Shown piece after piece: positions 14,701-29,700 of a stretch of 64,000 bases of DNA. Numbering within the stretch: the first letter of the stretch is position 1; each line of letters begins with the position of its first letter. The translations under genes and the position numbers were made by a program. The notes under the pieces are model-generated. The model was given only the letters and a program-made list of their open reading frames with translations. It did no database searches and was not told where the DNA came from. Where the stretch lies: the NCBI RefSeq assembly GCF_037975245.1, contig NC_092561.1:4144001-4208000 (forward strand), given 5' to 3'. The stretch is from Apostichopus japonicus (taxonomy: Eukaryota > Echinodermata > Holothuroidea > Aspidochirotida > Stichopodidae).

Positions 14701-17700
14701 CTTTAATCCCTTCCATTTCTTTGTTCTGGTGGGTAGTTATGATACCTGTGTTAACCATCACAGCATGGGATGCACCACACATAGTAATGATAGTCTTATC
14801 ATTTGTAAATATTCTCTAGAGGGTACTTTAATCCCTTCCATTTCTTTGTTCTGGTGGGTAGTTATGATACCTGTGTTAAACATCACAGCATGGGATGCAC
14901 CACACAGTAATGATAGTCTTATCATTTGTATATAGTCTCTAGAGGGTACTTTAATCCCTTCCATATTTTTGTTCTTGTGGGTAGTTATGGTACCTGTTGT
15001 GAAAGATTATAAGTTTGCAATGTATTTCTTTTCTACAGGTCAACATTCTAGTTGCTTCTCTGAAGGCATTAACATTGATTTAAATTATAAGCAGAAGTAA
15101 ATAAACAAGGGAATACTAACTGGAAAATTGTTTCCTTTTTAAAATTATTTTTAATTTTTTTTTTTAAATTATTTGAAAAATAAAACAACTTTCGGCTGAA
15201 ATGGGATTCCAGCCTGCGACTCTAGGTTATTGCGATTTTCAAACATAAATTGATAAGACTGTAGTAGCATCCATGCAGAGAGCTTGACAACAGCCATAAC
15301 ACAAAAATGTGATGCTTTAACACCCTCTGTTATATCTCGTTTTCACATCACAGACTGTAAGGAGCCAAGAAGGAAAAGCCAAAATCTGGGAAGAGATTAA
15401 GAAGAAATTTCAAAATAGAATTGAGAAGCTCGAAAAAGAACGAAAGGAACTGATCCAAAGGAGAAAAGACCAAAAATCTTTGGTCTTAAAACTTGAATCT
15501 GGTTTGGAAAAGGTGACATAAACTGGTGTTTTGTACATTCTTTAGTTTGAAATTTTCCTTTTTAACAGCTGAGTTTGTAGAATTCCCTCCTGCATCCTGA
15601 CAATTGTTTGTACCTTTTTATTATTTCTTCCTTTAAAGCAGCATTTTGCGTTGGGTCGCTTTTTTCCACTTTTTTAACATGTGCATCGATTTTTTTACAT
15701 GTATCAATCATAAAACAGCAATCTAAGATACCATCCAAGTTTCACCCTGCCAAGAGCGTTAATTAGCGAGTAATTAACGATTTATGTCGATAAATGAGAA
15801 GAGTGTCCTCGACAAATTTCACAGTTAAAATTAATCGCATACAATTCCGCCAAACCCACTAGTTTGAATTCAACCAATCAGAGATGCAGGTTAAGTTATG
15901 AGCCGTTGCTAAAAATAGATTCAAGACTTCGCGTTGGTTGTACCAGGGAGTTGTTATGCAACTCCCTGGTACAACTGCCATATAGACTGTACACAAATCA
16001 AGGGTGGTGTTATATTACGTATCTGTCAATGACGTTCGTAGTGTTTAAATATTCATATTATGGGCGAGGTTTATTGGGTTCCCAACGGAAAATATCTTGG
16101 AGAACAACAAAGTTGAAAGTTGCAATTTTTTCGACTTTTATGCCACCATTTGAAGTAAAATATAAATAGATTAGCTAGTTATGTATGTCGTTATGGCAAA
16201 GTGGAATCAGTGAGGTTGAGAAAAATCATAGAAAAGGACGCAAAATGCTGCTTTAAACATTTTACATTTTGACTAATATATGTGATTAATATTTTCCTTA
16301 AGTCATAAATGTGTCTCAGACTCTGAAATTTATAACAAGATAAATATTAAAAGTAAGAGCCTGTGTAAGAGAATGTGTAAAAGTAAGAGGGCCTTTTACA
16401 CATTCTCATACAATAAGCACCCACATACTCTTACACAGGCTCTTTTCTGGATAAGCAGTTTGCCAACAGTTTTGTTTTATTAAGATAAATATCAGTATTT
16501 TAAATGTAGAAATTGCTAGTCTGAGATTTACCCAATACTAATGTTCATCTTTGAACTAATAGCTACTTTCAATATAACAAAATAGTCACAGAAACAGATG
16601 GTGAAGTGAAATCTTTGGATACATAAGCCCATTACCATTCAACACAGTCAGTACCAGGAGATCCATATTAAATATGTTTTAGCGCTAATGTAACCTTTCT
16701 TTTTGCAATTTTCTCACAAATGAAATTCATTTGGGATATACAAATTAAGTTATATTTGTTCATCCCTGTTTTTGAAGGCTTCCCTAAGATTCGCTGAATC
16801 TCAACAGCAAATGGAGAAGCAAGCTCAAGAACTAGCGAGGATGAGGTTACAACATCAGCTGGAGCTAAAAGTAAGAAAACTCTGAAAGTAACAATCAGGG
16901 TTTCATTTTAATTGTTTAGCTTTTAAATATGGCACTAAGAGGCAGTAACACAGCATTGAAAAGGCCATCATGGTTATGAGGGTATAGTACTCAGGTTTCA
17001 TATTTGCTTATAGAAAAGACACAATGATCCCACTAAGAGGCACACAGACACATTGATCCTACTAAAAGGCACACAGACACATTGATCTCACTAAGAGGGG
17101 CACAGACAACGATACAACTAAGAGGCACACAGAAACATTGATCCCAATAGGGGGCACAAAAACATTGATCTCACTACGAGGATACACATTGGTCCCACTA
17201 AGAGGCACACATACAAAATGATCACACTAAGAGGCACATCACACAGAAATATCGATCCCACTAAGAGGCACACAGACACATTGATACCACTAAGAGGCAC
17301 ATAGACACATTGATCCCACTAAGAGGGGCACAGACAATGATACCACTAAGAGGCACACAGAAACATTGATCCCAATAGGGGGGCACAAAAACATTGATCT
17401 CATTTCGAGGATACACATTTGTCCCACAAAGAGGCACACATACAAAATGATCATACTAAGAGGCACACCACACAGAAATATCGATCCCACTAAGAGGCAC
17501 ACAGACACATTGATCCCACTTAGAGGCACACCACACAGAAACATTGATCCCACTAAGTGGCACACAGACACATTGATCCCACTAAGAGGCACACAGACAC
17601 ATTGATCCCACTAAGAGGCACACAGAAGCATTGATCCCACTAATAACAGCGGACCCACTAAGAGGCACTCAGACACGTTGATCCCACTATCACAATCACT

Positions 17701-20700
17701 ACCTGCCAGCAGTATGAAGTTGAGCACTCCATGTCATGTAATACCTGCTTAAAACAGCCAGCCAGCTGTACAAAATTGAGTACTCCATGTCATGTAATAC
17801 TTGCTTAAAACAGCTAGCCGTGTGAAATTGAGTACTCCATGTCATTGGGAATCAGTACCTGCTTAAAACAGCCAGCAGTATGAAATTGAGTACTCCATGT
17901 CCTATGGAATAAATACCTGCTTAAAACAGCCAGCAGTATGATATTGAGTACCTTATGTCATTGGGAATCAATCCAAAATGTCTGTGTAAGAAGTTAAGAC
18001 CGTTAGCAGTACAGAAACTTGTGATTTATAATATTCAAATTTTATGTTCAAGCCTGGTATGTCCTAAATTTAACTCATTTTCTACAGTTCAATTATTCTT
18101 GAAATTGTGTCATAAAAATGCAGTAGACAAAGCACAATTTACAGGAGGTTCCACAATATGCATTCATGTATACAGAGAAAGCTGCGGGAAACTGCATATT
18201 AAGGACTTAACTGAAGATAGACATCATGTAACTTTGTGAAGGTAAAATCCCTAAAGTTTTGATTTCCAGGAATCAGGAATATTGTGTACTGAATCATTTT
18301 TAGCTGGTCCCCAAGGAGAATACTTCTAACATGACATCTCTGTTGTCTGGAAGCTTGGTTTGTCAGTCTAGACTATATCTGTAAGTTCTGAAGTAAAGTA
18401 TAGTTTATATGAATTCATATGAATCTCTGAGACATTTTCAGCAAATTCTCAGATGAAACTTACTGAAGATTGAATTGAGGAAGAGTTACTCTCAATAGTA
18501 TTTAAGTCCCGGTTACACACAGACCATCAGTGAAAATGAAATATTAAAGACAGACAGACAGACAGACAGACAAAGTCAGAATACACTCTTTGAGGGTTGT
18601 AGGCTTGTTTAGGCTGATATTCAACTGTAAATGAACAAGAATGTGCTGTGTGGTGTGTGGATCTCTTTGTCTGTGTGCTTTTGTTATGTTTGTTGTAGAG
18701 TATGTATGTCTCTTATTATGAATCATTGCCTGTAACTTAAAAGAATATAACCAAGGTTCCTGTCCACCACTGAAACAGCCTGATTCCTGAATATTCATGA
18801 GGTTATAGCAATTAAACTGAATATAAAAGCAATGTTGCACTCATGGTATTTACAGCAATTTTGTTAAGGTTAGCTCCTTAAAAGGAGTTTTGATTGGCTG
18901 AATTTCATCGTCTGTCAGATCCACATCCTCGTAACATTTTGTATTCCAAAAAAATGAAATTTTTTAAATTTGGTGGTATTTTGTAAATGCATCTGACAAC
19001 AGCAGAATGAATGATGTCATCAAGAAAATTTAGTTGAAAGTGTCTTTTTAATATTTCAATCATTTTTATATAGAGGAAATAATATTTAAATATAGTTGCA
19101 AGTTAATGAAATTCTATCAACAGAGAAAATTGATATCTAGTATTAAAGCAAACTCTGTATATTTGACATGTTTCAAGGATTATAGGAACAAGACGACGGT
19201 AATATCGTTTGGAAAAGTTTATGAAGAACATCGTCCATGGAGACACCACATACCCTACTACACACCCTATACTACTACACTGATCCAACTTCCTGGAGTA
19301 GTTGAAGGTGTAGGCAGTCAAAATATGTTACATTCAATCAACTATATCTTTAGTTACGGACAATGTACTGAGACAAGGTTTTCAATCATTTTGAAATAAT
19401 TTTCTCCTTGATAGAAATCCCATTATATTGTCTGCCAACAGAATTACCTTTAATATTATGGGGCAACTTGATGAAATGAAATTTACTGTAATTTACCAAA
19501 ACTAATATTAATTTAGTTTCCTGTTTCTTTTTCTCGCTTTTTCTAGGAGTTGAAGGGGACTTTGCTCAATCAGTTGACGAATAATGTCATTTTAACTAAA
19601 GTTGCAAATTACTCCAAAGATGTAGCCAGTAGTCATGGAAACGCTGACAAACCTGCCGTGGGCGGTTGCAACCAGAGATTAAAAACCATGTCAGATGCTG
19701 ACCTCAAACTTTTGATGAAAGGTTTAATGAAACTGATGAGGAAAGAAATGGAGGCAGAATACCCAAAGACAGTTAAAGATGAAGAAGAGGGGAATAACAA
19801 CCGGTGAGTTGAGCAAATCTCTATAAGGATTTGGTGTTAAATTGTTGTTTTTGGATTTAAGTTGTGAAGGGAAATGGAGAAGACATGAAGTTCAGAGTTC
19901 ATAAATAGGAATTACCCCATCTATTTCTGGATAGAAGAGGCTGGGGGAAGGGTGCACAACTCTTTAAAGTCCGAAATGCAAGTACTGAGTAAAGTAAAGA
20001 ATATGTTTGTTTGTGTGTGTGTGTAACATGTGGTATTGTTGTTGTTATTGTTGTTATTGTGGAGAAGACATGAAGTTCAGAGGTCGTAAATAGGAATTAC
20101 CCCATCTATTTCTGGATAGAAGAGGCTGGGGGAAGGGTGCACAACTCTTTAAAGTCCGAAATGCAAGTACTGAGTAAAGTAAAGAATATGTTTGTTTGTG
20201 TGTGTGTGTAACATGTGGTATTGTTGTTGTTATTGTTGTTATTGTGGAGAAGACATGAAGTTCAGAGGTCGTAAATAGGAATTACCCCATCTATTTCTGG
20301 ATAGAAGAGGCTGGGGGAAGGGTGCACAACTCTTTAAAGTCCGAAATGCAAGTACTGAGTAAAGTAAAGAATATGTTTGTTTGTGTGTGTGTGTAACATG
20401 TGGTATTGTTGTTGTTATTGTTGTTATTGTGGAGAAGACATGAAGTTCAGAGGTCGTAAATAGGAATTACCCCATTTATTTCTGGATAGAAGAGGCTGGG
20501 GGAAGGGTGCACAACTCTTTAAAGTCCGAAATGCAAGTACTGAGTAAAGTAAACAATTTTTTGTTTGTTTGTGCACGTGTAGCATGTGGTATTGTTGTTA
20601 TTTTTGTTGTTGTGGTTGATTTCGTCAAAAGTCTTTGCAAACTTGTTTCTTGAATCATAGAATATTTAAATTGGCAGATGTAGGATACATTTTGAGTGCT

Positions 20701-23700
20701 TGCTAAACATGGAGTGATCCTTTTAATTCTGGCAGTGCACTATGGAAATAAATGCTTAGTTCTTTGATAAGATACTTGTATCTTAACATTTTACAGAACT
20801 TTTGTAATCTAGAATCCAAGTGGAACTTGCATGTTTTGGGGTTTTAATGTGCGCACCAGTTTGATAGCATATTGTGACATGTGTTGATAATATACATACT
20901 CATAATTTAAAGAGTTTTGCATGGTTGAAAGGTTTTGCACAATGTTTCTAAATTAATTTGTCAAGTACTGTGCCATTCTTGGAAATGAAAAATGGGTGAA
21001 GGATCAACAAAACTGAATGATTTATGTAGATTGGGGAACAGTCAGAACTCTCTGTGAATAGTGAACTCTAAATCATTGAATAAGAAAGAATGAAGAATTT
21101 GTGTACTGTAATATGGCATTGTTGTTTTATGGTGGCATATGATATGATCTTTGGAGCTTTATGTCTTTAACTGATGACAAAGTAATAATTGTAGCTAGAT
21201 AAGCAAATCATTATACCTAACATGGGAACCCATGAAGTTATTCTGAAGTCATGTGAAACTGGTAACAAATAATTGGCATCATGGCTAACTTTAATTTAAA
21301 AAATACCTTGCAGATCTATTTGTTAGTTTCATACTGCCTAAATGTTTGACTCTACATTAGAAGAGCGTTGTGGTCAAGTGGTTAAGGCAGTAGACTGGTG
21401 ATCTAAGGATTACAGGTTCGAGCCCTGTGTCCTTGGGCAAGGCACTTTATCTCCATTGCCTCTCTTCACCCAGTTGTATAAATGGGGACTTGTGAGGTAA
21501 CTTGTAAATATAGTTGCATGCGCCGGTTTGTGGCTGCACCCTATGGGAAGTCCCCCAGGGGACACGTGGTTGTGGTGCACTGTGGTGCCCGGGAGAGATT
21601 GATTGAATTGCGCCCACTTTGGTATGTAGGTGTGACAAGTTACCAATGACCAAGGCTAATAGCGCCTTTGAACAATTTCTGTTGACTTTGGCGCTATATT
21701 AATGTCCTCTGATTGATTGATTGAGAGAAGAAAGTCTTGCTGATATTGAACAACAATCAATGCTCAACCTAAATAAAACTCTATCGAAGAGTCAACTTTG
21801 AATTATAGGCTGATCACAGATCTAAGAACTCTGGATGTTCCCCTCATACTGATGGAGTTAATATTATACTTTCAAGTAAAACAGTGACCTGCATCAAGAT
21901 CAAACTTTCTTAAATTTCCTGCTCAGATTCACAGTCACATGTACACTCAATTTTTTGCAAAACAATTTAGTTGTTTTCTGCATTGTTTTATATTTTTGCC
22001 ATGCTCAGTGCCACTTGTTATCATTCAAATCTTGTGGAGGTGTTCAAGGAACAAATTCCATAAATATTGTCAACAAAAAAACACCTCTCTGACTGGTTTG
22101 AGCATTGCATATAATAAACAGGCCGTAAACATCTGCTTTGAATTATCATACATGTATATATTGCTCTAAGTCCTGTGGACCTCGTTAACTTAATTATATC
22201 CAAACTTAATTATATCCTTATATCTTTGGGTAAATCAACCTCAGGTATCTCAATTCTGTTCCTGAGACTGGTCACTCGTTTACAAGTTGAAAATCATTCA
22301 GTAGAAGATATACCGTTTATTGATCTATTGATCAATCCAGTTTTGATCGATAATATGATTTGGTGAGATCTGCCATAAAAGACTGAGAGTCTTTTAACTA
22401 ATTGTGAGCATATTTGCTTGGCCGGCTGCAGTAAATTTGCAATATAATGGTTATTCAGCACTAACTGAAATTTGTGCCTACCAACTTGCAAATAATTTCT
22501 TCATTTTTCTTTTTCATAATCCATTTTCTCAAAATGCCTTTTTTTCTTTTCAAATACCACTTTCCCAGCTTTTTAATCTGCCATAAAACAGTGAGGGTCT
22601 GTTAACAAAATTTTGAGCATATTTGCTTGGCCCGCTGCAGTAAATTTGCAATATAATGGTTATTAAGCACTAACTGAAATTTGTGCCCACTACCTCTCAA
22701 ATCATTTTTCTCTTTCATAATCCATTTTTTCAAAATGAATTTTTTTGGCAAATGCTACTGTACTTTCCATTTTTGTTATCTTTGACAAGCATCAGTGTAA
22801 ATTAGTGTAAATTTGCAATATAATGGTTCTTAATCATTAACTAAAATTTGTGCCCACCACCTCTCAAATCATTTTTCTCTTTCATAATCCATTCTTTTAT
22901 AATGACATATTTTTTGCAAATGCTACTTTTCCATTTTTGTTATCTTTGACAAGCATCAGTGTAAATTTGCAATATAATAGTTATTTATCATTAACTGAAA
23001 TTTGTGCCTACCACCTCTCAAATCATGTCTTCATATTTCTTTTTCATATTTCCATTTTTTAAAAATGACTTTTTTTTTTTCTTCAAATACTACTTTTCCA
23101 TATTTTTTTAATCTTTGACAAGCATCAGTGTAAATTAAGGAAGGTTTCATTTTAATCAAAATATGCCATTTAACCATCGCTGCAGACAATTTTTTTTTTT
23201 TACTTTCAAACAAAACCTACTTTTTTTTATTAATGTGCTTTAGAAGATAAATCTTTTGAATTTAGGGCACTGTCAATAATTTCCTTAATTTACAACCTAT
23301 TGTGTACCACATCTTACTTCCTGTCCTCATTTTTACATTTTCAATCAAGTTAACCTAGAATATGGGGTTGTTTTTCAGGGGAATGAAAATTTATCAAGTA
23401 ATTGTGTGGGTGGTGCCTTTCCCTATTTAATGTATGTGATTATATGACAGTTTGGTCATTTCCTTTCCAATGAGTTGGGTAAATTGTTCCTTGTTGAAAT
23501 ATGTTTCATTTAGTTGATATTCAGGAAGCAAAAGAAAAATTTGAAAGACCATATTAAATTACAAAATTGTGAAACAAAAATCATTGATTTCTTTACAATT
23601 TGTGTTTTGGCTGAAAATACGTCTAAACAGGTCAGATAAATTACTAGACAAACACACCGTTCTGCTAAATTTGTGTTTTCATTTTTATGTGTTTTTGTAA

Positions 23701-26700
23701 AAAGATGTAGGAAGCACAAAATATTTACAATTTGAAAGCAAGTTTTGCAATATCCTAATTTTCTTACTTCTAAGATATAGTTTATGATGATAGAGTCTCA
23801 TCTTTCTTTAAGTACTGTAATGAGTCATAGATTGAACGCATTCAGCAGCCTCAGACACATTAGATACCATATGTTCTGTGAACTAGAGTAGTTTTTGACA
23901 GCACTGTCAAGCACCAACTTCATGACAAGATTCATCATACAGTAGTTCGAAGGTTTACGATAATAAATGAAATGTAATATTTGAACAAGAGATATTGTAT
24001 CATCACAGACCAGTAAGAGGTTTTTTGCATTTTCAACTGAAAATAGGTCGGTAGGACTGAAATAAAAATGTTCATTGAAATATGAACATTTAGGTAGGAC
24101 CGAAATTAAAAATGTTCATTGAAATATATCAGGATCCAAATTATCCGTCACTACTGTACCTAGACATTCCATTCCAGCAGTAATTTTGCCATTTATTTTA
24201 TGAAATAAATATATTACAATATGTCTGTCTGCCTTTTAAGTTTCAAGTTATGCCAGAATCAAATCCCTCTTTGAAGTGACCCTGATTGCATTTAAGTCTG
24301 GCTGACATGGAGACATTTACATTTGTTGAAATCCTTCTGCCCTCTGAAAAAAAAATGACATAAAATATAAGATATCACGGAAAGCCATTCATATAATATG
24401 TATTCGATCCAGCCCTAGGGAAATTATTTTTCATGACAAAGTGCAGGAATATAGAGAAAGTTCACTCTCAAAAAATGACATCCTCTCAATTACTATAATT
24501 ACCCTGAGCAGTCTGTGTCTAGAAGACAAGATCTATTCTTGAACATTGTAAGGTCGTGCAGGCCATTACATGGAATACTGTTAATACTGTAGCTCAGTCT
24601 GCAGAAATTCAGCAAGCTCCAAACATGAACCAAGAAATACTTTTTAAGAAAAAGTCGCCGAGGAAAGAACCTGGGCACGAAAACCAAACTACCAAACGAC
24701 TGATCCGCTCTCAGCCCCAGTCCCCTTGCATCGGGACTGTGACTGTGTGATCATCGTCGGGTGTGCATCACCATTCCCCTCGAAAGGGAACAGATACTAC
24801 ACATGATCTTAGCCAAGAGGCTGAGAAAGGCCAAGAAATGTATGGCACATACAGAGTCTAGTACGAACTTTCAAACTAGAAGGATGGTTGTATTTGCAGT
24901 ATGTCAACAAAACCACAAAAAAATACCCTTCCTACTTTGGTAAGAACTATATGTAATGTTCATTTAGCTACAGGTACAGAAGTGTTATTGGTGGTGTAGT
25001 CTGGCTAACTGTTTTGGATAATTTGTATGTTAAAGCATTAACAAATATGAGTGTAAAACTGATGCAACTTTACAAAATCACAATCAACTATAACAACTAT
25101 CACTTTATGCATCGAAAATACATAAATTCACGTAAGCTGTTAATGATGTGTCTAGAATCTAATCAATTAATTGGCATAATTTGTATCTTACATGAAGGTA
25201 AAATCCAATATATTTTTATCATGAAGATAACATCTCTTCTTGCACTGTATGTAATTTTACCTCAAACATTGGTGCCCAGCAACATTGGCAGCTCAACATT
25301 GCAAATTGCATTAATTCTCACTTAAATCTGAAAATCTGTTTAATAGGTATTGATGTGAAGTCAGGCCTCAAGTTAAAATTAGATTTATTCTTTCATTTTA
25401 TCGAGCATGCCTGTGCCACAGTGTTGTAAGTTATATTTCAGAGTATTACAGCTATGACCTGAATATCTTCAATAGAGTTAATAGAAAGAACTTAATACAT
25501 GTAGTTGTGGGATTCTAGAAAACCTATTAGCATTCGACGTGAATGATTTCATCAAATGGATTCAATTGCTTTTAAGGTGGACTAAGGGATCACACAGGAT
25601 AGTCAGTCATAGTGTATTTGGGGCCTGTCTTATGGTAATACTAGTGTTTGGGGCCTGTATTATGGTAATAATAGTGTTTGGGGCCTGTCTTAGTAATACT
25701 AAAATTGTTTGAAAAGAAAAACGTTCCTCATAATCTAATAATATATATTCAATGGGATGTAACATTTGTACAGAGACATAACTTTTATGGTCGCTCCGAA
25801 TAGAAATTCATTTTAAATTCCTACTTTAATTGTTGTTGCTTTTATCATATTTCCTTAAATTCCTTTTAAGCATAGGCCTACACACTGTGCACTTCAGTTT
25901 ACACACACACACTTCATAGGCACCAATGTAACTATTTTATATACATGTTTTTGAAAATTAAATATATTTGCTGCAAATTTCAGACATTCCTTACATATAT
26001 GAATGTGATAAGAATGGAGTACACTATAAGGTGAAAGAATCATTAAAAAAATATTAATTTCAAGAATGATTAATTAAAGGTATTAATCTCTGGTAGAATG
26101 ACCATCGACAAACTGAATTATTGTCTTAACATACTTGTGGTTTTAACTTCTCTGCTTTTGTTGTTTTCAAGGAAATCTACTAACTTTATTCAAATGACAT
26201 GAAATTATATTATTACAGATCATTTGAGAGCTTAAACAAGACCAATTTATCTGGCAGTCTCGTAGAAGAGCTTAGCCTGCAATTGTCAGCAGGTGACACC
26301 AAAGCTACACCAATCTGCAATTGGAACAAATTTAGTCAAGGTACGATACAAAGTTAGTTATGACCAATCAATTGTACTGTACTGTACTTACCCTGCCAGA
26401 CCAATCTATTCTACATTGTGTTGACATATCAGAATTGTGCTGCACTGTACTTGTAAACCCTGACTGACCAATCTATTCTACATTGTGTTGACATATCAGA
26501 ATTGTTCTGCACTGTACTTGTAAACCCTGCCTGACCAATCAATTCTACATTGTGTTGACATATCAGAATTGTTCTGCACTGTACTAGTAAACCCTGCCTG
26601 ACCAATCTATTCTACATTGTGTTGACATATCAGAATTGCTCTGCACTGTACTTGTAAACCCTGCCTGACCAATCAATTCTACATTGTGTTGACATATCAG

Positions 26701-29700
26701 AATTGTACTGTACTGTACTTACCCTGCCTGACCAATCAATGTTTACATATCAGAATTGTACTGCACTGTACTTACCCTACCTGACCAATAATTTCTACGT
26801 TATATTTACATGTCAGATTGTACAGCACTGTACTTGTAAACCCTGCCTGACCAATCTATTCTACATTGTGTTGACATATAATTATTGTACTGCACTCTAC
26901 TTGTAAACCCTGCCTGACCCATCATTTCTACATTATATTTACATATCAGAATTGTACTGCACTGTACTTGTAAACCCTACCTGACCAATCTATTCTACAT
27001 TGTGTTTGCAATACACAATTTCTTTATATTATCTAGCTTATAAAATGTCACAGTCTTTATTCCGTACAAAGCATTTACTAACAGGAAACTGAAGAGTCAA
27101 CTAATACAATTATTGATACAGACAGTTTGGCACGAAATTTTTACAAATATCGCATTGTAAAATTTCTTATAAAGATTAACCTACAGGTATTTGTAATTCC
27201 TTTCATTTCCAGTAGATGAATCTAAGAAATTTTCCACTCCTGCTTCTACCCTCTACAAACCTGAAACTCCTTCAGCGATATTAGATTCTCCTGTATCAAC
27301 TTTGCTTAGCAGACGCTGTTTACCTGAGGATACCCCAGAAAATGCAACCTATTTGGATAGTAAGCCTCAATTAAATGTTCCCGGAAGGAATGAAGAATCG
27401 AAGGATCACAACAAAAGACAACTGTCACAAGGTAAAATTGCTTTTTTGGTAATAGTAAGAAATTTTGCCAAAAAATAACACTTTGGGAAATTGGAACTTG
27501 AAGAGATTAGATTGTGTAAAGAGAAGACTCAAGATTTGTTGATAATAATGACCAACATATGCTAGTCTAAATTTGTGATATTTTGTAACTTTTGCTGAAA
27601 GCTATGATAACATATTCACATGTTATTGTAACTGATAAAAACAATTTAAAACATTCTTTGACCTAATGTTGGACTGCTGCTAGAACTATAGGACAGTGAA
27701 GTGCTGTTTCCAAATTCAGTGAAATTTAACTTTCGTTATGTTAACCTTCCTTTGAATAATAAAATCTGAAAAGTATATTCTGTATAGTACAGAAAAGCTC
27801 TACAATATGTACCATCTTGACACCATTGTTTCCAGTTTATCAGAGGAAGGTTTAATTTATAGGCAGACAAATGCATACATGTATCCTAAAAGTTCATTTT
27901 CTATGTGCATTGAAATTACTGTGAATTCCATGGCAACCCTCCAGTAATTTATTAAGTGTTGATTTTTCAGGTGGAAAGCAATAATCAGAGGCCGATGTTT
28001 CATCTGTTTTAGAGTTGAGTGATGACATCATTATATGTATCACATTGACTGATGCATGTCAGGTGTCTTGGCAACATCATGGATTAATCATGCGTTTACT
28101 AGTTGTATGTGGTTATATATATTCGCTACAGAAACAACTCACACGTAAAATACCTCAAAGAAGCACAGTAGCAATAAGTAATTTGCTAATTACTATTTCT
28201 TCAGAGGACAAAATGTGAAAACAAAAAACAGTTTCTGACTTTCAACACAGAGCCTAATGGTTCACTACAGACTTAAAATACTCTGCATGAATTGTATCCT
28301 GCCTGTGAGATAAGAGTTGATATCAATTTCTATTCATGGTGTGCACTCTGTTTTGTTAATAAGGAAAGTTTTTGTCATCTATGGTAGGTCCTTTCTGATG
28401 AAGTAAGCCATGTTGATCACACGTCACCCATTAGACCAGCAGTGGGTACTACAGTGAAACCTTGTAATCGATATGTGGCTGTTCCTACTTATGTAAACAA
28501 TATCAATATTAAATCACATGCAAATTATTAAATATTCTCTCACATGCAAGCCCTATGTCCATGATTCATGTTTATCTATCCCATGAGATTCTGTGGGCTT
28601 CATTAAAACCAGTTTTAAATCCTTATGGGCCTCAAAATAATGTTTGCCCACCACATAGGCCTAGGAGCCCAGTTTGATTTGGGGGGCTGTGACGACTTAC
28701 CCGAAAAATATAACCTTCGCGCGCATTCAACATCTTAATTTACATATCATATAGGCATGCATCGGTTATTGCGTCGCATGCCAATTACATACAAGCATAT
28801 GCCGTGTTATTACCGTTCCATATCGGTTATACTTTTTCAGGAAGTCGTTACAATAATAATGATAATAATAATATAAGTGTAACCATTGAAAAACACATTG
28901 CAATTTATTTTTCTTTCAGTAGGTGCCCAAAAAATTCTCCTCATATTGCCCAAATTTTCACAAAGATATTTGCTTGGGGGGGGCTGCAGCCCCCCCAGCT
29001 CCCCCGCCTCCTATGCCTATGGCCCACCTGCGGCACTTTGCACCTGTAGGACAATTCTCTCACTGCCAGTGCAATGATTGTGGTTTATTCCATTTTGTGC
29101 TGTATGGCTCACTTTTGTATGCTCAACTGTTCAATACAGCTGAGTACAATGTTCAAAATGAGTTTTATTTACTTTTGCAGGTCATACAAGGAATATTGAA
29201 ATGAAAGGATTTGTAGATAAACTCGATAAATTAACAACAATTGGAAACCAGCTACTTGATGAAAATAAAGGTGAGTCATGGGAGTCAGCTTCTTAAAGGA
29301 TTGGTTCAGGTGTTTGACATGTCTATTTTGTATGAAAGAGCACAAAAAGACAAAAAGAACAGTGAAGAAACTACCATGATAGCATGCTCTGTTAAGGAGA
29401 TATGACACTTTGAAGATATCAAAATTTCTTTGAAAACGACTGGTGTAGAGGGACTTACTGTGAGGGTGTGACGTCACATCCTCACTTCCTTAACATTTGT
29501 GAATATATTTCTTTAAAAATTATTTACACATTTTTTAACACATTTGAAAATAATATAATCAAAACTTCTTCAGATGTTTAATCTCAAATACTTCCTTTGA
29601 CAAATATGAGATCTCCTGACATATCTCTTGGTTGAAAGTCATGAAATCTCACAAAATATTTAGAGAAAAAAAAACAAAGACTTTTCAGGAATGTGAGGAT

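Noticed and set aside
13445-14935. Several open frames of 69-94 codons with the repeated peptide GSYDTCVNHHSMGC
   Set aside because: They are translations of the 124-bp minisatellite in an intron, out of step with each other; no start or splice context supports them.
15864-16169. 101-codon frame
   Set aside because: Lies wholly inside a MITE and crosses its hairpin.
24556-24750. Plus-strand 64-codon frame with basic, Gln-rich composition
   Set aside because: It overlaps the antisense of the U2-derived sequence and its hairpins and has no splice or domain support.
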